Assembly: GCA_016200005.1 (NCBI GenBank)
Contig: JACQFP010000055.1
Coordinates: forward strand, 1-37,024
Length of the DNA: 37,024 nt
Direction: 5' to 3'
Source of the DNA: Verrucomicrobiota bacterium
GTDB lineage: Bacteria; Verrucomicrobiota; Verrucomicrobiia; Limisphaerales; PALSA-1396
Shown here: positions 1 through 7,530 of the stretch, piece by piece
Layout of the letters: each line of letters opens with the position of its first letter
How positions within the stretch are numbered: the first letter of the stretch is position 1
The notes under the pieces: generated by a model
Told to the model about the DNA's origin: nothing
Databases searched by the model: none
The model's input: only the letters and a program-made list of their open reading frames with translations
Program-made: the position numbers and the translations under genes

Positions 1-2
1 CG

Positions 3-92
3 TTGCTCCGACTCGTCTCGGCCCTGCTCCAGGAAACCAGTGAAGTCTGGGAAACCGGAAAAGTTTACCTCAACATGGAATGCCAAACCTAG
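3..92 (+). pseudogene. C-terminal end of an IS256-family transposase (cut by window edge)
   Basis: The reading frame from base 3 encodes about 29 residues ending in a stop at 90-92. It includes RLVSALLQE and, further on, WETGKVYLNME. IS256/Mutator transposases commonly end with an RLV-A-L-E-...-W-x-G-x-x-YL-x-M stretch, so this is most likely the last part of such a transposase, with the rest lying left of the window. Whether the full gene is intact cannot be seen. The next gene to the right is broken at about the place where the element should end, which supports an insertion sequence. The call rests on one short motif read by eye. Confidence 0.65.
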
Positions 93-140
93 CCCTCAGT
101 TTGATGCTCAACAAATTTACAGAAAAAGAATTGCGCCGCC
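93..140. mobile_element. Probable right end of the IS256-type element
   Basis: The stretch between the transposase stop (92) and the point where the AIPR-like protein stops resembling its family (about 135-147) should hold the terminal inverted repeat. Read from the outside inward on the minus strand, it begins GGCGCAATTCTTTTTCTG, a plausible IS256-type terminus. The left end and the target duplication are outside the window, so the exact boundary is an inference. Confidence 0.45.
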
Positions 141-980
141 CGTGTAATTTGACGCGATGACGATCAGGCCGTTGTTGTAATGGTGAAAGCTCCGTCGACT
201 TTTGTGGTGCTTCAGAGAGTCGATGATGTCTCCGTTAACTGCTGAGTTGCGAACTTCGTAGCGGAGGTTCAAGTCGAACAGACGCCAACCATAATCCTTG
301 AACGCTTTAAACAGGTCGCCAGCGTTAACGAGGAAATAGCAGTAATCACGGGCGTGCAGAACGCCTGAATCTGGGATTCGCCAATCCAACTGAATCTGGT
401 CCGTTGCGCGCGACGCACCAACAATGAATTCGTCAACGAGATCGTCGACCTGCTGAAGGAGGATTCGAACGTTCTTCTTCTCGTACTCCTTTTTCACCTC
501 GCGGAAGCCATCCTCTGCGCGGTCGTTTAGCCGTCCAAATACGATTAGCAAGAAAGTCAGCGAGAAATCTTCTTGATGGCGGTCAGCGGCGATGAGCGAG
601 TAGAGGTGCCGCACGCGATCGTTCACCGTGAGCTTTGAGTCTCCGATCAGGTACCGAAGCGCGTCGCGAGCATCGTTGAGCACGTTTGGGCCAAAAGATC
701 TGATCTTCTCAGGGTGAGCTTCCAGCCAATCCCTCTCCGGGATCTTGCATTGAGCGACATGATAAAGTTTGTCTTTGGTGGAGTAGAAATCAATTCCGCA
801 ATCGTGCTTGCCAGCCGTTCTGTGCGTGGTGGCAGCACTCCCAAGGGCGTACTTGGTCATGCAATAGTCTTCAAACGCAGCATGAAAGTCGCCCAGTTCC
901 GGTTTCTCGTCGCGGAGCTCTTCAAGATGTTTCGACAAAAGCTCCGTTCCCAGTTTGATCTGCTCGGGGTCTAGCGTCAT
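117..980 (-). pseudogene. AIPR-family (abortive phage infection) protein, truncated by an insertion element
   Basis: AIPR proteins are 500-700-residue phage-defence or nuclease-like proteins; this one stops at 287. Residues 60-79 carry D-C-G-I-D64 ... Q77-C-K79, which fits the metal and lysine pattern of a PD-(D/E)xK nuclease core. Residues 236-276 carry the AIPR hallmark: LNLRYEVRNSAVNG followed by HHYNNGLIVIAS. Right after this the last codons (GAILFL, stop) appear to come from the end of the neighbouring insertion element, so the C-terminal half is missing. The start at 980 gives a normal N-terminus (MTLDPEQIKLG). Whether the truncated product has any activity is unknown. The family call is fairly secure; the cause of truncation is inferred. 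Confidence 0.7.
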
Positions 981-1048
981 GGGTAATCACTTAACAAACA
1001 AATCATGATACATCAAGATTGGTTGGAGCCATGAGATTTTTCCCCTCA

Positions 1049-1186
1049 CTACGGCCACAACAATTCAACTCGCCGCTCTTTGGCAATCACTTCCGTCGAG
1101 ACGCCGAATTTTGGCGCGGTGCACATGACGATGTAGTCGAGCGCGCTCGTATTCAATCCAATTCCGATCCATGACTGCAGTGATAG
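1049..1186 (-). pseudogene. Unassigned open stretch, probable decayed gene end
   Basis: On the minus strand an open stretch without a convincing start runs to a TAG at 1049-1051. It includes GLNTSALDYIVMCTAPKFG and ends VELLWP. It lies in frame directly after the stop of the quinone oxidoreductase tail (1187-1255). I do not recognise the family. The 981-1259 interval holds this and the oxidoreductase tail, and no complete gene. Confidence 0.25.
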
Positions 1187-1255
1187 CTAAAGCAACAACA
1201 CGGTTGCCCCGGTGGTCTTGCGCACCTCCAAGTCGCGGTGAGTCTGCGCGGGATT
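1187..1255 (-). pseudogene. 3' remnant of a quinone oxidoreductase gene
   Basis: The minus strand encodes AQTHRDLEVRKTTGATVLLL and then TAG (1187-1189). The intact quinone oxidoreductase at 3657-4628 ends AQAHRDLEARKTTGSTVLLP, so 16 of 20 residues match. Only about 20 codons survive here and nothing upstream of them belongs to the family, so this is a leftover gene tail. The nucleotide sequences differ at many positions, so it is not a fresh copy of the neighbouring gene. It more likely derives from a related oxidoreductase. Confidence 0.65.
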
Positions 1256-1259
1256 GAGC

Positions 1260-1748
1260 TCAGCTAAACAATGATGCGCGCAAGGCCATGCGGTGCTCGC
1301 GCCACCAGATCAGGAATAGCGCCGCCAGCGTCAACAACGTATTCTCGGCAAGCTTGCGACAGATGAACACTTCGCCAGCGCCGCAGCCGCAATCGAACTT
1401 GATGGCGCAAAATGGGAGGCCGCTGGTTTCATGCAGACCCATCGCGCGGTTCAGCACAACGATGGTGAAGGGCACGAGCATCGCCACGAGCATCAATGCA
1501 ACGCCCCGCACGGCGACACCGGCGATCAGCAACAAACCGCAGAAGATTTCAAACCACGGCAGTCCGGCGGCGATCAAATTCAGCAGCAACGGCGTGTGCG
1601 TGAGGTCGTATTGACGGACCAGTTTCAAAAACTCCACCGGGTGCAGCGCCTTGCTCAGGCCCATGTAGATGAACAGTCCGCCGAGGATCAGGCGCGCCAA
1701 CAGTGCCACCAACCAAACATTCCGCGATTTGGCCACCGTTGAATTCAT
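1260..1748 (-). CDS. DoxX/MauE-like membrane protein
   Basis: This is a 162-residue protein with four predicted membrane segments (about 12-31, 55-80, 82-100 and 136-150). It has the DoxX/MauE N-terminal pattern LARLILGGLFIYMGLSKALHP. Between the third and fourth helices lies a cysteine-rich loop with C114, C120, C122 and C130 (FDCGCGAG). MauE-type proteins are thought to support disulfide or redox chemistry in the periplasm. The start at 1748 overlaps the rhodanese stop (ATGA), and AAGGAGG sits seven bases upstream, so start and coupling are well supported. With the rhodanese and DUF1573 genes it forms one operon. The substrate is unknown. Confidence 0.85.
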   Translation of the reverse strand: MNSTVAKSRNVWLVALLARLILGGLFIYMGLSKALHPVEFLKLVRQYDLTHTPLLLNLIAAGLPWFEIFCGLLLIAGVAVRGVALMLVAMLVPFTIVVLNRAMGLHETSGLPFCAIKFDCGCGAGEVFICRKLAENTLLTLAALFLIWWREHRMALRASLFS

Positions 1749-2392
1749 CGCACTGCCTCCTTCATTACACGACTGCCGCGAGCGCCGAGTTCGACCGGCT
1801 CACCATGCTGTGTCCACTCGGCAATTCCGCCCGCGTAAACGAACAATCGGTCGGCGGGAACGCCCGATTGCGTCAACATGATGGCTGTGAACTCGCTGTC
1901 TTCGCACTCCCCGCCATTGCAATACACGACGATCTGCTCCGCGGACATGCAGGCGCCCAGGACTGCGGGCAGATACTTCTCCGGTCGATAGTGGTCCAGT
2001 TGATGCGCGCCCGGAATGTGCCCTTCCTGGAAGTGCTGGTCGTCGCGCGCATCCACGAAGAGCACCAGCCCAGAAGCGTATCGCGCATCATGCAAGAGAG
2101 AAACAACGTTGGTGTGCTCGATGATTTGAAGACCTTTGGAACGCAGTCGCGACGCGGCATCGTTCGTGGTCACGACTGAAGTTGTCGGAGTGTTGGTTAG
2201 TGTGACGGCGGCTACTCTGGGCATAACACCCCCAGGAAAATAATCTCGGTTCAGGGCCAGCCCGCGGGGCGAGAGCTGATTTGCCATCAGCGCAACCATA
2301 CTGCCGCATAGAAGGACGAGCGCACCTTCAACCAAAACCCGTCGCCAGTCGCTCACGCGCGGTTCTGGTGAACTGGCTGCGGGGGGTTCCAT
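1745..2392 (-). CDS. Membrane-anchored rhodanese-domain protein
   Basis: The product is about 215 residues. An N-terminal hydrophobic segment (about 20-38) probably anchors it, and a single rhodanese domain covers roughly 85-205. The domain has VDARDDQHFQEGHIPGAHQL and the active-site loop YCNGGECEDS, where the first Cys (about 158) would carry the persulfide. It ends with the usual YAGGIAEW. The ATG at 2392 overlaps the DUF1573 stop by one base (TGATG); a GTG one codon earlier is also possible. Its place between a DUF1573 protein and a DoxX/MauE-like protein suggests sulfur transfer or thiol redox work at the cell envelope. The partner is not known. Confidence 0.85.
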   Translation of the reverse strand: MEPPAASSPEPRVSDWRRVLVEGALVLLCGSMVALMANQLSPRGLALNRDYFPGGVMPRVAAVTLTNTPTTSVVTTNDAASRLRSKGLQIIEHTNVVSLLHDARYASGLVLFVDARDDQHFQEGHIPGAHQLDHYRPEKYLPAVLGACMSAEQIVVYCNGGECEDSEFTAIMLTQSGVPADRLFVYAGGIAEWTQHGEPVELGARGSRVMKEAVR

Positions 2393-3462
2393 CACTTTGT
2401 CGGCGCGGCGGCAGGAGCAGGAGCCGTCACCGGCGCCGGATAAAACGGCACGGTGACCACCGGCACCTGCGGATCGCTGGTATTGATCTTTAGTTCGGCG
2501 CGCTGGCCGGGCGGGAGTTGGAAGCCGGCGGGGAATTTCAACGCGACATTAAAGACATGGCCCGTCTGCCGTTCGCCAACCTGGACCGTGACATTGGTCA
2601 GGCTCACTGTGGGATCAGAGAGAGCAATGGGTGCGGTCTGGTTGTTCCAGATCGTCACATCATATTGCGCGGCTTTGGCGAGCGGTCCGGACTGCACCAT
2701 CAATTGAGCGGGCGTGACGACGACTGGTTGCGGCACCATCGCAATCGCCGTGATCATGATGTTTGGCAGATTGGTGGAGGAAGACTTCGCCGTGATGGCG
2801 CCCTGCACGTTGCCGATTTTCAGAGGCGGCACGGTGGCAATCACAATCTCGAACTCCTTGCCCGGCGTGACTTCCTTCAAGGTGGCGGCGAAAGATGGAT
2901 TGCCGCTTTGCAGGTCGGTGATTTCGAGAGGTTGGCCAGTCCTGTTGGTCACGCGTACCACGCGCACCTCATTCGTTTGCGGATTTGCTGGATTGAAGAC
3001 AACGACGTTGGGCGCGACATCAATAGGCTTCCAGATTTCGCCTTTGATCTGCAGCACCACGGTGGGTTGCTTGGAATCGTTGCAAGTGACGGTGGCTGTT
3101 TTGATGACTGTGCCGCCGTAACTTGCGACGTTCAACTGAAGCGGAATCTTGCCTGTCTGGCCAGGTTCGACGCGCTTATCCCAAGCGCCGGCGGTCGTGC
3201 AACCGCAGCTAGGTTTCACGTCGATGATCTCCAACGTGGCGTTGCCTGTGTTGGTGAACACGAAGTCGGCACGAACAGGATTTCCATTGGACGACGTGCC
3301 GAAATCAAAGATCGTGGAGGCAAACTGTATCTTCGGCGCATTGGTCGTGGCAGTCGCGACGCTGGCGCCAGCGGGTGCAGGCGCCGCCGGGGATGGATCG
3401 GCGGCTTCGACAACCACGATCGTGGCTAAGAAAATCCCTGCACAAATAGTCTTCATGTTCAT
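2392..3462 (-). CDS. Secreted DUF1573-domain protein
   Basis: DUF1573 proteins are exported beta-sandwich proteins of unknown role, frequent in Bacteroidetes and the PVC group. Here a signal peptide (MNMKTICAGIFLATIVVVEA) leads into a Pro/Ala/Thr linker. The DUF1573 core follows: FDFG ... FVFTNTGNATLEI ... PSCGCTT, the last being its hallmark with two Cys (about 86 and 88). At least two more Ig-like units follow to residue 340. The frame is open to an ATG at 3537, but the ATG at 3462 (or 3456) gives the expected signal peptide, so I use 3462. It is the first gene of the overlapping DUF1573-rhodanese-DoxX set. Confidence 0.85.
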   Translation of the reverse strand: MNMKTICAGIFLATIVVVEAADPSPAAPAPAGASVATATTNAPKIQFASTIFDFGTSSNGNPVRADFVFTNTGNATLEIIDVKPSCGCTTAGAWDKRVEPGQTGKIPLQLNVASYGGTVIKTATVTCNDSKQPTVVLQIKGEIWKPIDVAPNVVVFNPANPQTNEVRVVRVTNRTGQPLEITDLQSGNPSFAATLKEVTPGKEFEIVIATVPPLKIGNVQGAITAKSSSTNLPNIMITAIAMVPQPVVVTPAQLMVQSGPLAKAAQYDVTIWNNQTAPIALSDPTVSLTNVTVQVGERQTGHVFNVALKFPAGFQLPPGQRAELKINTSDPQVPVVTVPFYPAPVTAPAPAAAPTK

Positions 3463-3589
3463 ATCGGCGCTAAATGTAACTGAGCATCCAGAAAAATCGA
3501 GCGTTTTATTGTGCGCCTGAACGGCACGTGGCCACACGGATTCAACGTGGTGTTGGCGGGGGTGCTTCTAAGTAACTATGCAGACCGAC

Positions 3590-3630
3590 GAACCCCTCCC
3601 CCTTACCCTCTCCCCATCGGATGGGGAGAC
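3590..3630. repeat. Short intergenic palindrome
   Basis: CTCCCCAT (3610-3617), a three-base loop, and ATGGGGAG (3621-3628) form a perfect eight-pair hairpin, preceded by a pyrimidine-rich run. It lies between the 3' end of the quinone oxidoreductase gene and the start of the DUF1573 gene, both on the minus strand. No T-run follows, so a repeat element fits better than a terminator. Confidence 0.45.
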
Positions 3631-3656
3631 GGGCGTGTTCAACTGCCTGGTTCCGG

Positions 3657-4628
3657 CTAAGGCAAGAGCACGGTCGAACCGGTGGTTTTGCGCGCTTCGA
3701 GGTCGCGATGTGCCTGTGCCGCTTCGCGCAACGGGTAAGTTTGGTTGATGGCAATCTTGACCGCCTTGCGCTTTACCACGGCAAACAGTTCGCGAGCCGC
3801 CCGCACCAGGTCCTCCCGTCGGTCGGTGTAATGAAACAAAGTCGGGCGCGTCAAAAACAATGAGCCTTTCTGCGAGAGAACGGCAGGGTTGAATGCGGCC
3901 ACCGGCCCGGAAGCGTTTCCGAAACTCACCATCAGTCCGAGCGGCGACAGGCAATCAAGCGAATCCATAAATGTGTCTTTGCCGACTCCGTCATAGACCA
4001 CCGGTACTCCCTTGCCCTTCGTGATTTCTTTCACGCTCTCGACGAACTTTTCTCTGGCTGTGACGATGACGTGTTTGCATCCGGCTTTCTTCGCAAGCGC
4101 AGCTTTCTCGTGGCTGCCGACGGTGCCGATTACAGTTGCGCCGAGATGTTTTGCCCATTGACAAAGAATCTGACCCACACCACCCGCCGCCGCGTGCACA
4201 AGAATCGTGTCTCCTTGCTTGACGTTGAAGGTGCGTCGGATGAGATACCACGCGGTCATGCCCTTGAGCATGATCGCCGCGGCGAGTTGATCGGCGATGC
4301 CAGCCGGTATTTTCACCAAGCGCTCCGCCGGACGCAACAGCACTTCGGCGTAGGCACCGATGGGGTTCGCGTAGGCAACACGGTCGCCGACCTTGAACTC
4401 TTTGACTCGCGGACCGACCGCTTCAACGACGCCTGCGCCCTCCATGCCGGGCGTAAACGGCAGCGGCACTGGATAAAGTCCGCTGCGATGATAGGTGTCG
4501 ATGAAGTTGAGGCCGACGGCGGTGTTGCGCACAAGAGCTTCGCCCGGACCGGGCGTTCCAACCTGAACTTCTGCCCAGCGCATTTTTTCAGGGCCGCCGG
4601 TTTCGTGAATGTGGATTGCGTGAGGCAT
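3657..4628 (-). CDS. qor: NADPH:quinone oxidoreductase (zeta-crystallin type)
   Basis: This 323-residue member of the medium-chain reductase family lacks the zinc-binding cysteines, as quinone oxidoreductases do. It would reduce quinones or enones with NADPH in the cytoplasm. Visible marks are the N-terminal catalytic fold with GLNFIDTYHRSGLYPVPLPF and GMEGAGVVEAVG, and the nucleotide-binding HAAAGGVGQ at 145-153 followed by a Rossmann fold. It ends with the usual AHRDLEARKTTGSTVLLP. Length is typical. The start is fixed by GAGGAG about seven bases upstream of the ATG at 4628. It is transcribed alone, divergent from the acyltransferase-like gene. A decayed relative of its 3' end lies at 1187-1255. 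Confidence 0.92.
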   Translation of the reverse strand: MPHAIHIHETGGPEKMRWAEVQVGTPGPGEALVRNTAVGLNFIDTYHRSGLYPVPLPFTPGMEGAGVVEAVGPRVKEFKVGDRVAYANPIGAYAEVLLRPAERLVKIPAGIADQLAAAIMLKGMTAWYLIRRTFNVKQGDTILVHAAAGGVGQILCQWAKHLGATVIGTVGSHEKAALAKKAGCKHVIVTAREKFVESVKEITKGKGVPVVYDGVGKDTFMDSLDCLSPLGLMVSFGNASGPVAAFNPAVLSQKGSLFLTRPTLFHYTDRREDLVRAARELFAVVKRKAVKIAINQTYPLREAAQAHRDLEARKTTGSTVLLP

Positions 4629-4840
4629 GGCTATTCTCCTCTGGACGTTTTAATTGAACTGAAAAGGTTCAGACTTGTCACAAGGACATGCTAATGGAAC
4701 CGCAGCAAAGCTCAAGGTGCTTGCGCAGGCCAATTCGGAACAGACTTTAACTGCGCTTTTGCACTTCTACTTTCGATCAATTGCTTTAAAATTGTTTTTA
4801 GTGAAATCGTTCGTGTTCATTCTTCCGGCATCAACCCTCA

Positions 4841-6076
4841 ATGGACGCAGCCCGGCAAACACTCCACGTTGTCATGAATGCTGACGCTGGTCCCAAAACC
4901 GCACCCCAACGTCTCGCCTCGCTCGACGCGTACCGCGGCTTGGTCATGTTTCTGATGATGGCGGAGGTGTTGCGATTTTGCGAGGTGTCGGCTGCTTTGC
5001 CTGCTTCCGGTTTCTGGAGATTTCTGTGTCACCATCAAAGCCACGTGCCGTGGGTTGGCTGTGCACTGCACGACCTCATTCAGCCGGGCTTTTATTTTCT
5101 CGTGGGCGCGGCGTTGCCGTTTTCCATCGCGAGCCGCCGCGCACGGGGACAACTGTTTCCGGCCATGTTCCGGCACGCCGTGATACGCTCACTGATCCTC
5201 ATCGTTCTGGGCATGGCCGTGAACGCCATCCATGCGTGGAAGGAGTTTTTCAACTTAATCGACACACTCACCCAGATCGGTCTCGCCTACAGCTTTCTTT
5301 TCCTGCTGGGGTTCCGTCCGGTCCGCGATTGGTGGATCGCGCTCGGTGTGATCTTAACCGGCTATTGGCTCTTCTTCGCGCTTTACCCTGTGCCCGGGGC
5401 TGATTTCGATTACGGGAGGGTGGGCGTCACACAGGAATGGCTGGGTCAATTCGGGGTGACGGGCTTCGCCGCGCACTGGATGAAAAACTCCAACGTCGCT
5501 TGGGCGTTTGACACCTGGTTTCTAAACCTGTTTCCGCGCGGTGGCCCGTTCGCTTACTACGTAAATGGGCTTACGACACTCAATTTTATTCCGACCATTG
5601 GCACGATGATACTTGGCCTGATCTCCGGCCACGTGTTGCGAAGCGAACGTAGTCCGTGGGAAAAGGTTCGCTGGTTTGTGGTGGCGGGCGTCGTCGGCTT
5701 GTCAAGCGGTTGGGGATTGGGCGCGTTGGGTGTTTGCCCCGTCGTGAAAGCGATCTGGACGCCAAGCTGGGTGCTCTTCAGTGGCGGTTGGTGCTTTCTG
5801 TTCCTGGCGGCGTTTTATTTGGTGGTGGATATTTGGGGACAGAAGCGCGCGGCGTTCCCATTGGTCGTCATCGGCATGAATTCAATCGCGGCTTACTGCG
5901 GTACCCATGTCTATCAGGCTTGGGCGTTCGGCGCCCTTTACAGAGTGTTTGGTCGGGGGATCTTCAAACTGTTCGGCGACACCTACGAACCTGTCGTTTA
6001 CGGCGTCGCGGTGCTTCTACTGTTCGAACTGGGCCTGTATCTGATGTATCGGCGAAAAATGTTCTTGCGAATCTAG
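4841..6076 (+). CDS. DUF5009/HGSNAT-like acyltransferase membrane protein
   Basis: A polytopic membrane protein of 411 residues (400 if the ATG at 4874 is used), with about ten hydrophobic segments. The motif RLASLDAYRGLVMFLMMAE opens the domain, as in the family related to heparan-alpha-glucosaminide N-acetyltransferase (DUF5009). An early conserved segment follows (HVPWVGCALHDLIQPGFYFLVG). Family members are thought to move acetyl groups across the membrane onto sugars; the substrate here is unknown. Neither candidate start has a clear Shine-Dalgarno sequence. It precedes the carbohydrate-degradation run on the same strand, which would fit a role in handling acetylated or amino sugars, though that is inference. 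Confidence 0.8.
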   Translation: MDAARQTLHVVMNADAGPKTAPQRLASLDAYRGLVMFLMMAEVLRFCEVSAALPASGFWRFLCHHQSHVPWVGCALHDLIQPGFYFLVGAALPFSIASRRARGQLFPAMFRHAVIRSLILIVLGMAVNAIHAWKEFFNLIDTLTQIGLAYSFLFLLGFRPVRDWWIALGVILTGYWLFFALYPVPGADFDYGRVGVTQEWLGQFGVTGFAAHWMKNSNVAWAFDTWFLNLFPRGGPFAYYVNGLTTLNFIPTIGTMILGLISGHVLRSERSPWEKVRWFVVAGVVGLSSGWGLGALGVCPVVKAIWTPSWVLFSGGWCFLFLAAFYLVVDIWGQKRAAFPLVVIGMNSIAAYCGTHVYQAWAFGALYRVFGRGIFKLFGDTYEPVVYGVAVLLLFELGLYLMYRRKMFLRI

Positions 6077-6172
6077 GCCAGCCCGACCAACTCATTTCTT
6101 CGAAATGGCAACGGCTGCAAAAAACGCTCGCCAACCAAATTCGGAATGTCATATTGAACAGCGGAAATTCCT

Positions 6173-7363
6173 ATGAAACCGAAACGTTGTGATCGCCGAA
6201 CTTTCCTGCGCTGGAGCACCACCCTCGCAGTCGGAGTGCCGATGGCTTTCAAGCTCGGCGACCGGATTTTCGCGACTGAACGGCCCGTCACCGGCCTTCT
6301 CTCGCCGCTCACTCCAACGAGGGCCAACGCCAAAGTCGCCATCGTGAACTGCCGATCGTACGGAGCGGAGGTTGGACGCGCTTTGCAGCAGAGTTTTGAC
6401 CTGCTTGGTGGCATCGGTTCGCTCGTCAAAAACAAAACGGTCACGGTGAAGCTCAATCTCACCGGCACGGATTTCACGCCCTACCTCAACCGTCCCGTCG
6501 GCGAAACCTACATGACGCATTACTCGACAGCGGCGGCGCTCGCTTCATTGCTCTTCGCCGCGGGCGCCAAGCGCGTGAGGTTTGTGGAATCCACCCAGAG
6601 CCGTTCGGAGTTGGAAGGCACATTGTCGTTGGCGGATTGGGACGTGAATGCGTTGCGGGCGCTGGGGAAGGTTGAATTTGAGAACACCCGGAACCTCGGC
6701 AGCGCCAAGCGCTATTCTCATGTTAAGGTTCCCACTGGCGGTTACCTGTTCTCTTCTTTCGAATTCAACCATGCCTACGAGGAAACTGACGTGATGGTTT
6801 CGCTGGCCAAACTCAAGAACCACATCACGGCCGGTGTGACGCTTTCGATGAAAAACCTCTTCGGCGTCACGCCAAACTCGTTGTACGGCGACCAGGCCGG
6901 CAACGAAGAAGCCACTGCTGGTCGCGGGCCACTCCACAACCCCAAAGGTTTTGAGAAAATCAAACTACCCGGATTGAAGGACGGGATTTCTGAGACTGAC
7001 CCGACCTACCGCGTTCCGCATATCGTGGCGGACATTTGCGCAGCTCGGCCCATTCATCTCTCGATCATTGACGGCATCACCTCGATGAGCGGCGGCGAAG
7101 GGCCGTGGTGCCGGGATGCGGCGGAATTGAAGTTGACGACACCCGGCGTGCTCATCGTTGGGTTGAATCCCGTTTCGACGGACGCGGTTGGCACGGCAGT
7201 GATGGGTTATGCGAATCCGCGCGCGGCGCGCGGCACCAAACCGTTCCACTTTTGCGACAATCATCTCTTGCTCGCGGAGCAAGCCGGAGTGGGCACCGCC
7301 GACCTCGCGCAAATCGACGTGCGCGGGATTCCGATCGACAAGGCACGGTATCCTTACAGTTGA
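6173..7363 (+). CDS. Tat-exported DUF362-domain protein
   Basis: The 396-residue product begins with a twin-arginine signal (RRTFLRW at 8-14) and a hydrophobic stretch ending near residue 31. The rest matches DUF362: VAIVNCRSYG, VTVKLNLTG, an AGAKRVRFVES segment, a central MVSLAKLKNHITAGVTLSMKN and a late IDGITSMSGGEGPW. DUF362 proteins are of uncertain function. Some have ferredoxin-like clusters, but no Cys-rich cluster motif is seen here. It is about 100 bases downstream of the acyltransferase-like gene on the same strand and could be cotranscribed with it. Confidence 0.85.
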   Translation: MKPKRCDRRTFLRWSTTLAVGVPMAFKLGDRIFATERPVTGLLSPLTPTRANAKVAIVNCRSYGAEVGRALQQSFDLLGGIGSLVKNKTVTVKLNLTGTDFTPYLNRPVGETYMTHYSTAAALASLLFAAGAKRVRFVESTQSRSELEGTLSLADWDVNALRALGKVEFENTRNLGSAKRYSHVKVPTGGYLFSSFEFNHAYEETDVMVSLAKLKNHITAGVTLSMKNLFGVTPNSLYGDQAGNEEATAGRGPLHNPKGFEKIKLPGLKDGISETDPTYRVPHIVADICAARPIHLSIIDGITSMSGGEGPWCRDAAELKLTTPGVLIVGLNPVSTDAVGTAVMGYANPRAARGTKPFHFCDNHLLLAEQAGVGTADLAQIDVRGIPIDKARYPYS

Positions 7364-7482
7364 GACGAGCTTCTCCAGAAGCTTAGCGGCCAAAGGCCAA
7401 GCCAACCGACTGCCGACGTCAATGAACCAGACCCGAGCGTCACTGGTTCGAGTTCCTTTCCCCTGATGAGCCTGGTTTGACT

Positions 7483-7496
7483 TTGATTTGAGTCAA
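7483..7496 (+). promoter_or_regulatory. Palindromic operator-like site TTGAT-N4-GTCAA
   Basis: TTGATTTGAGTCAA lies 34 bases before the ATG at 7531. The same TTGA-N6-TCAA palindrome occurs at a similar distance before three other genes (13887, 32312 and 36701). The half-sites resemble those of Crp/Fnr-type regulators. The binding protein is not identified. Confidence 0.5.
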
Positions 7497-7530
7497 GGTC
7501 ATGAGTTGCGGCTGCCCTGACTATCACCCC

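Noticed and set aside
2518-3429. A 303-codon plus-strand frame opposite the DUF1573 gene
   Set aside because: It is the antisense shadow of a gene with a signal peptide and the PSCGCTT motif.
4027-4035. A further CGTGAAAGA box on the minus strand
   Set aside because: It lies inside the quinone oxidoreductase coding region and has no CGTGCGATT box at the 11-base spacing.
7440-7460. GGTTCGAGT, a T-loop-like sequence suggesting a tRNA
   Set aside because: The flanking bases cannot form a T stem, and no acceptor or anticodon arm could be built around it.
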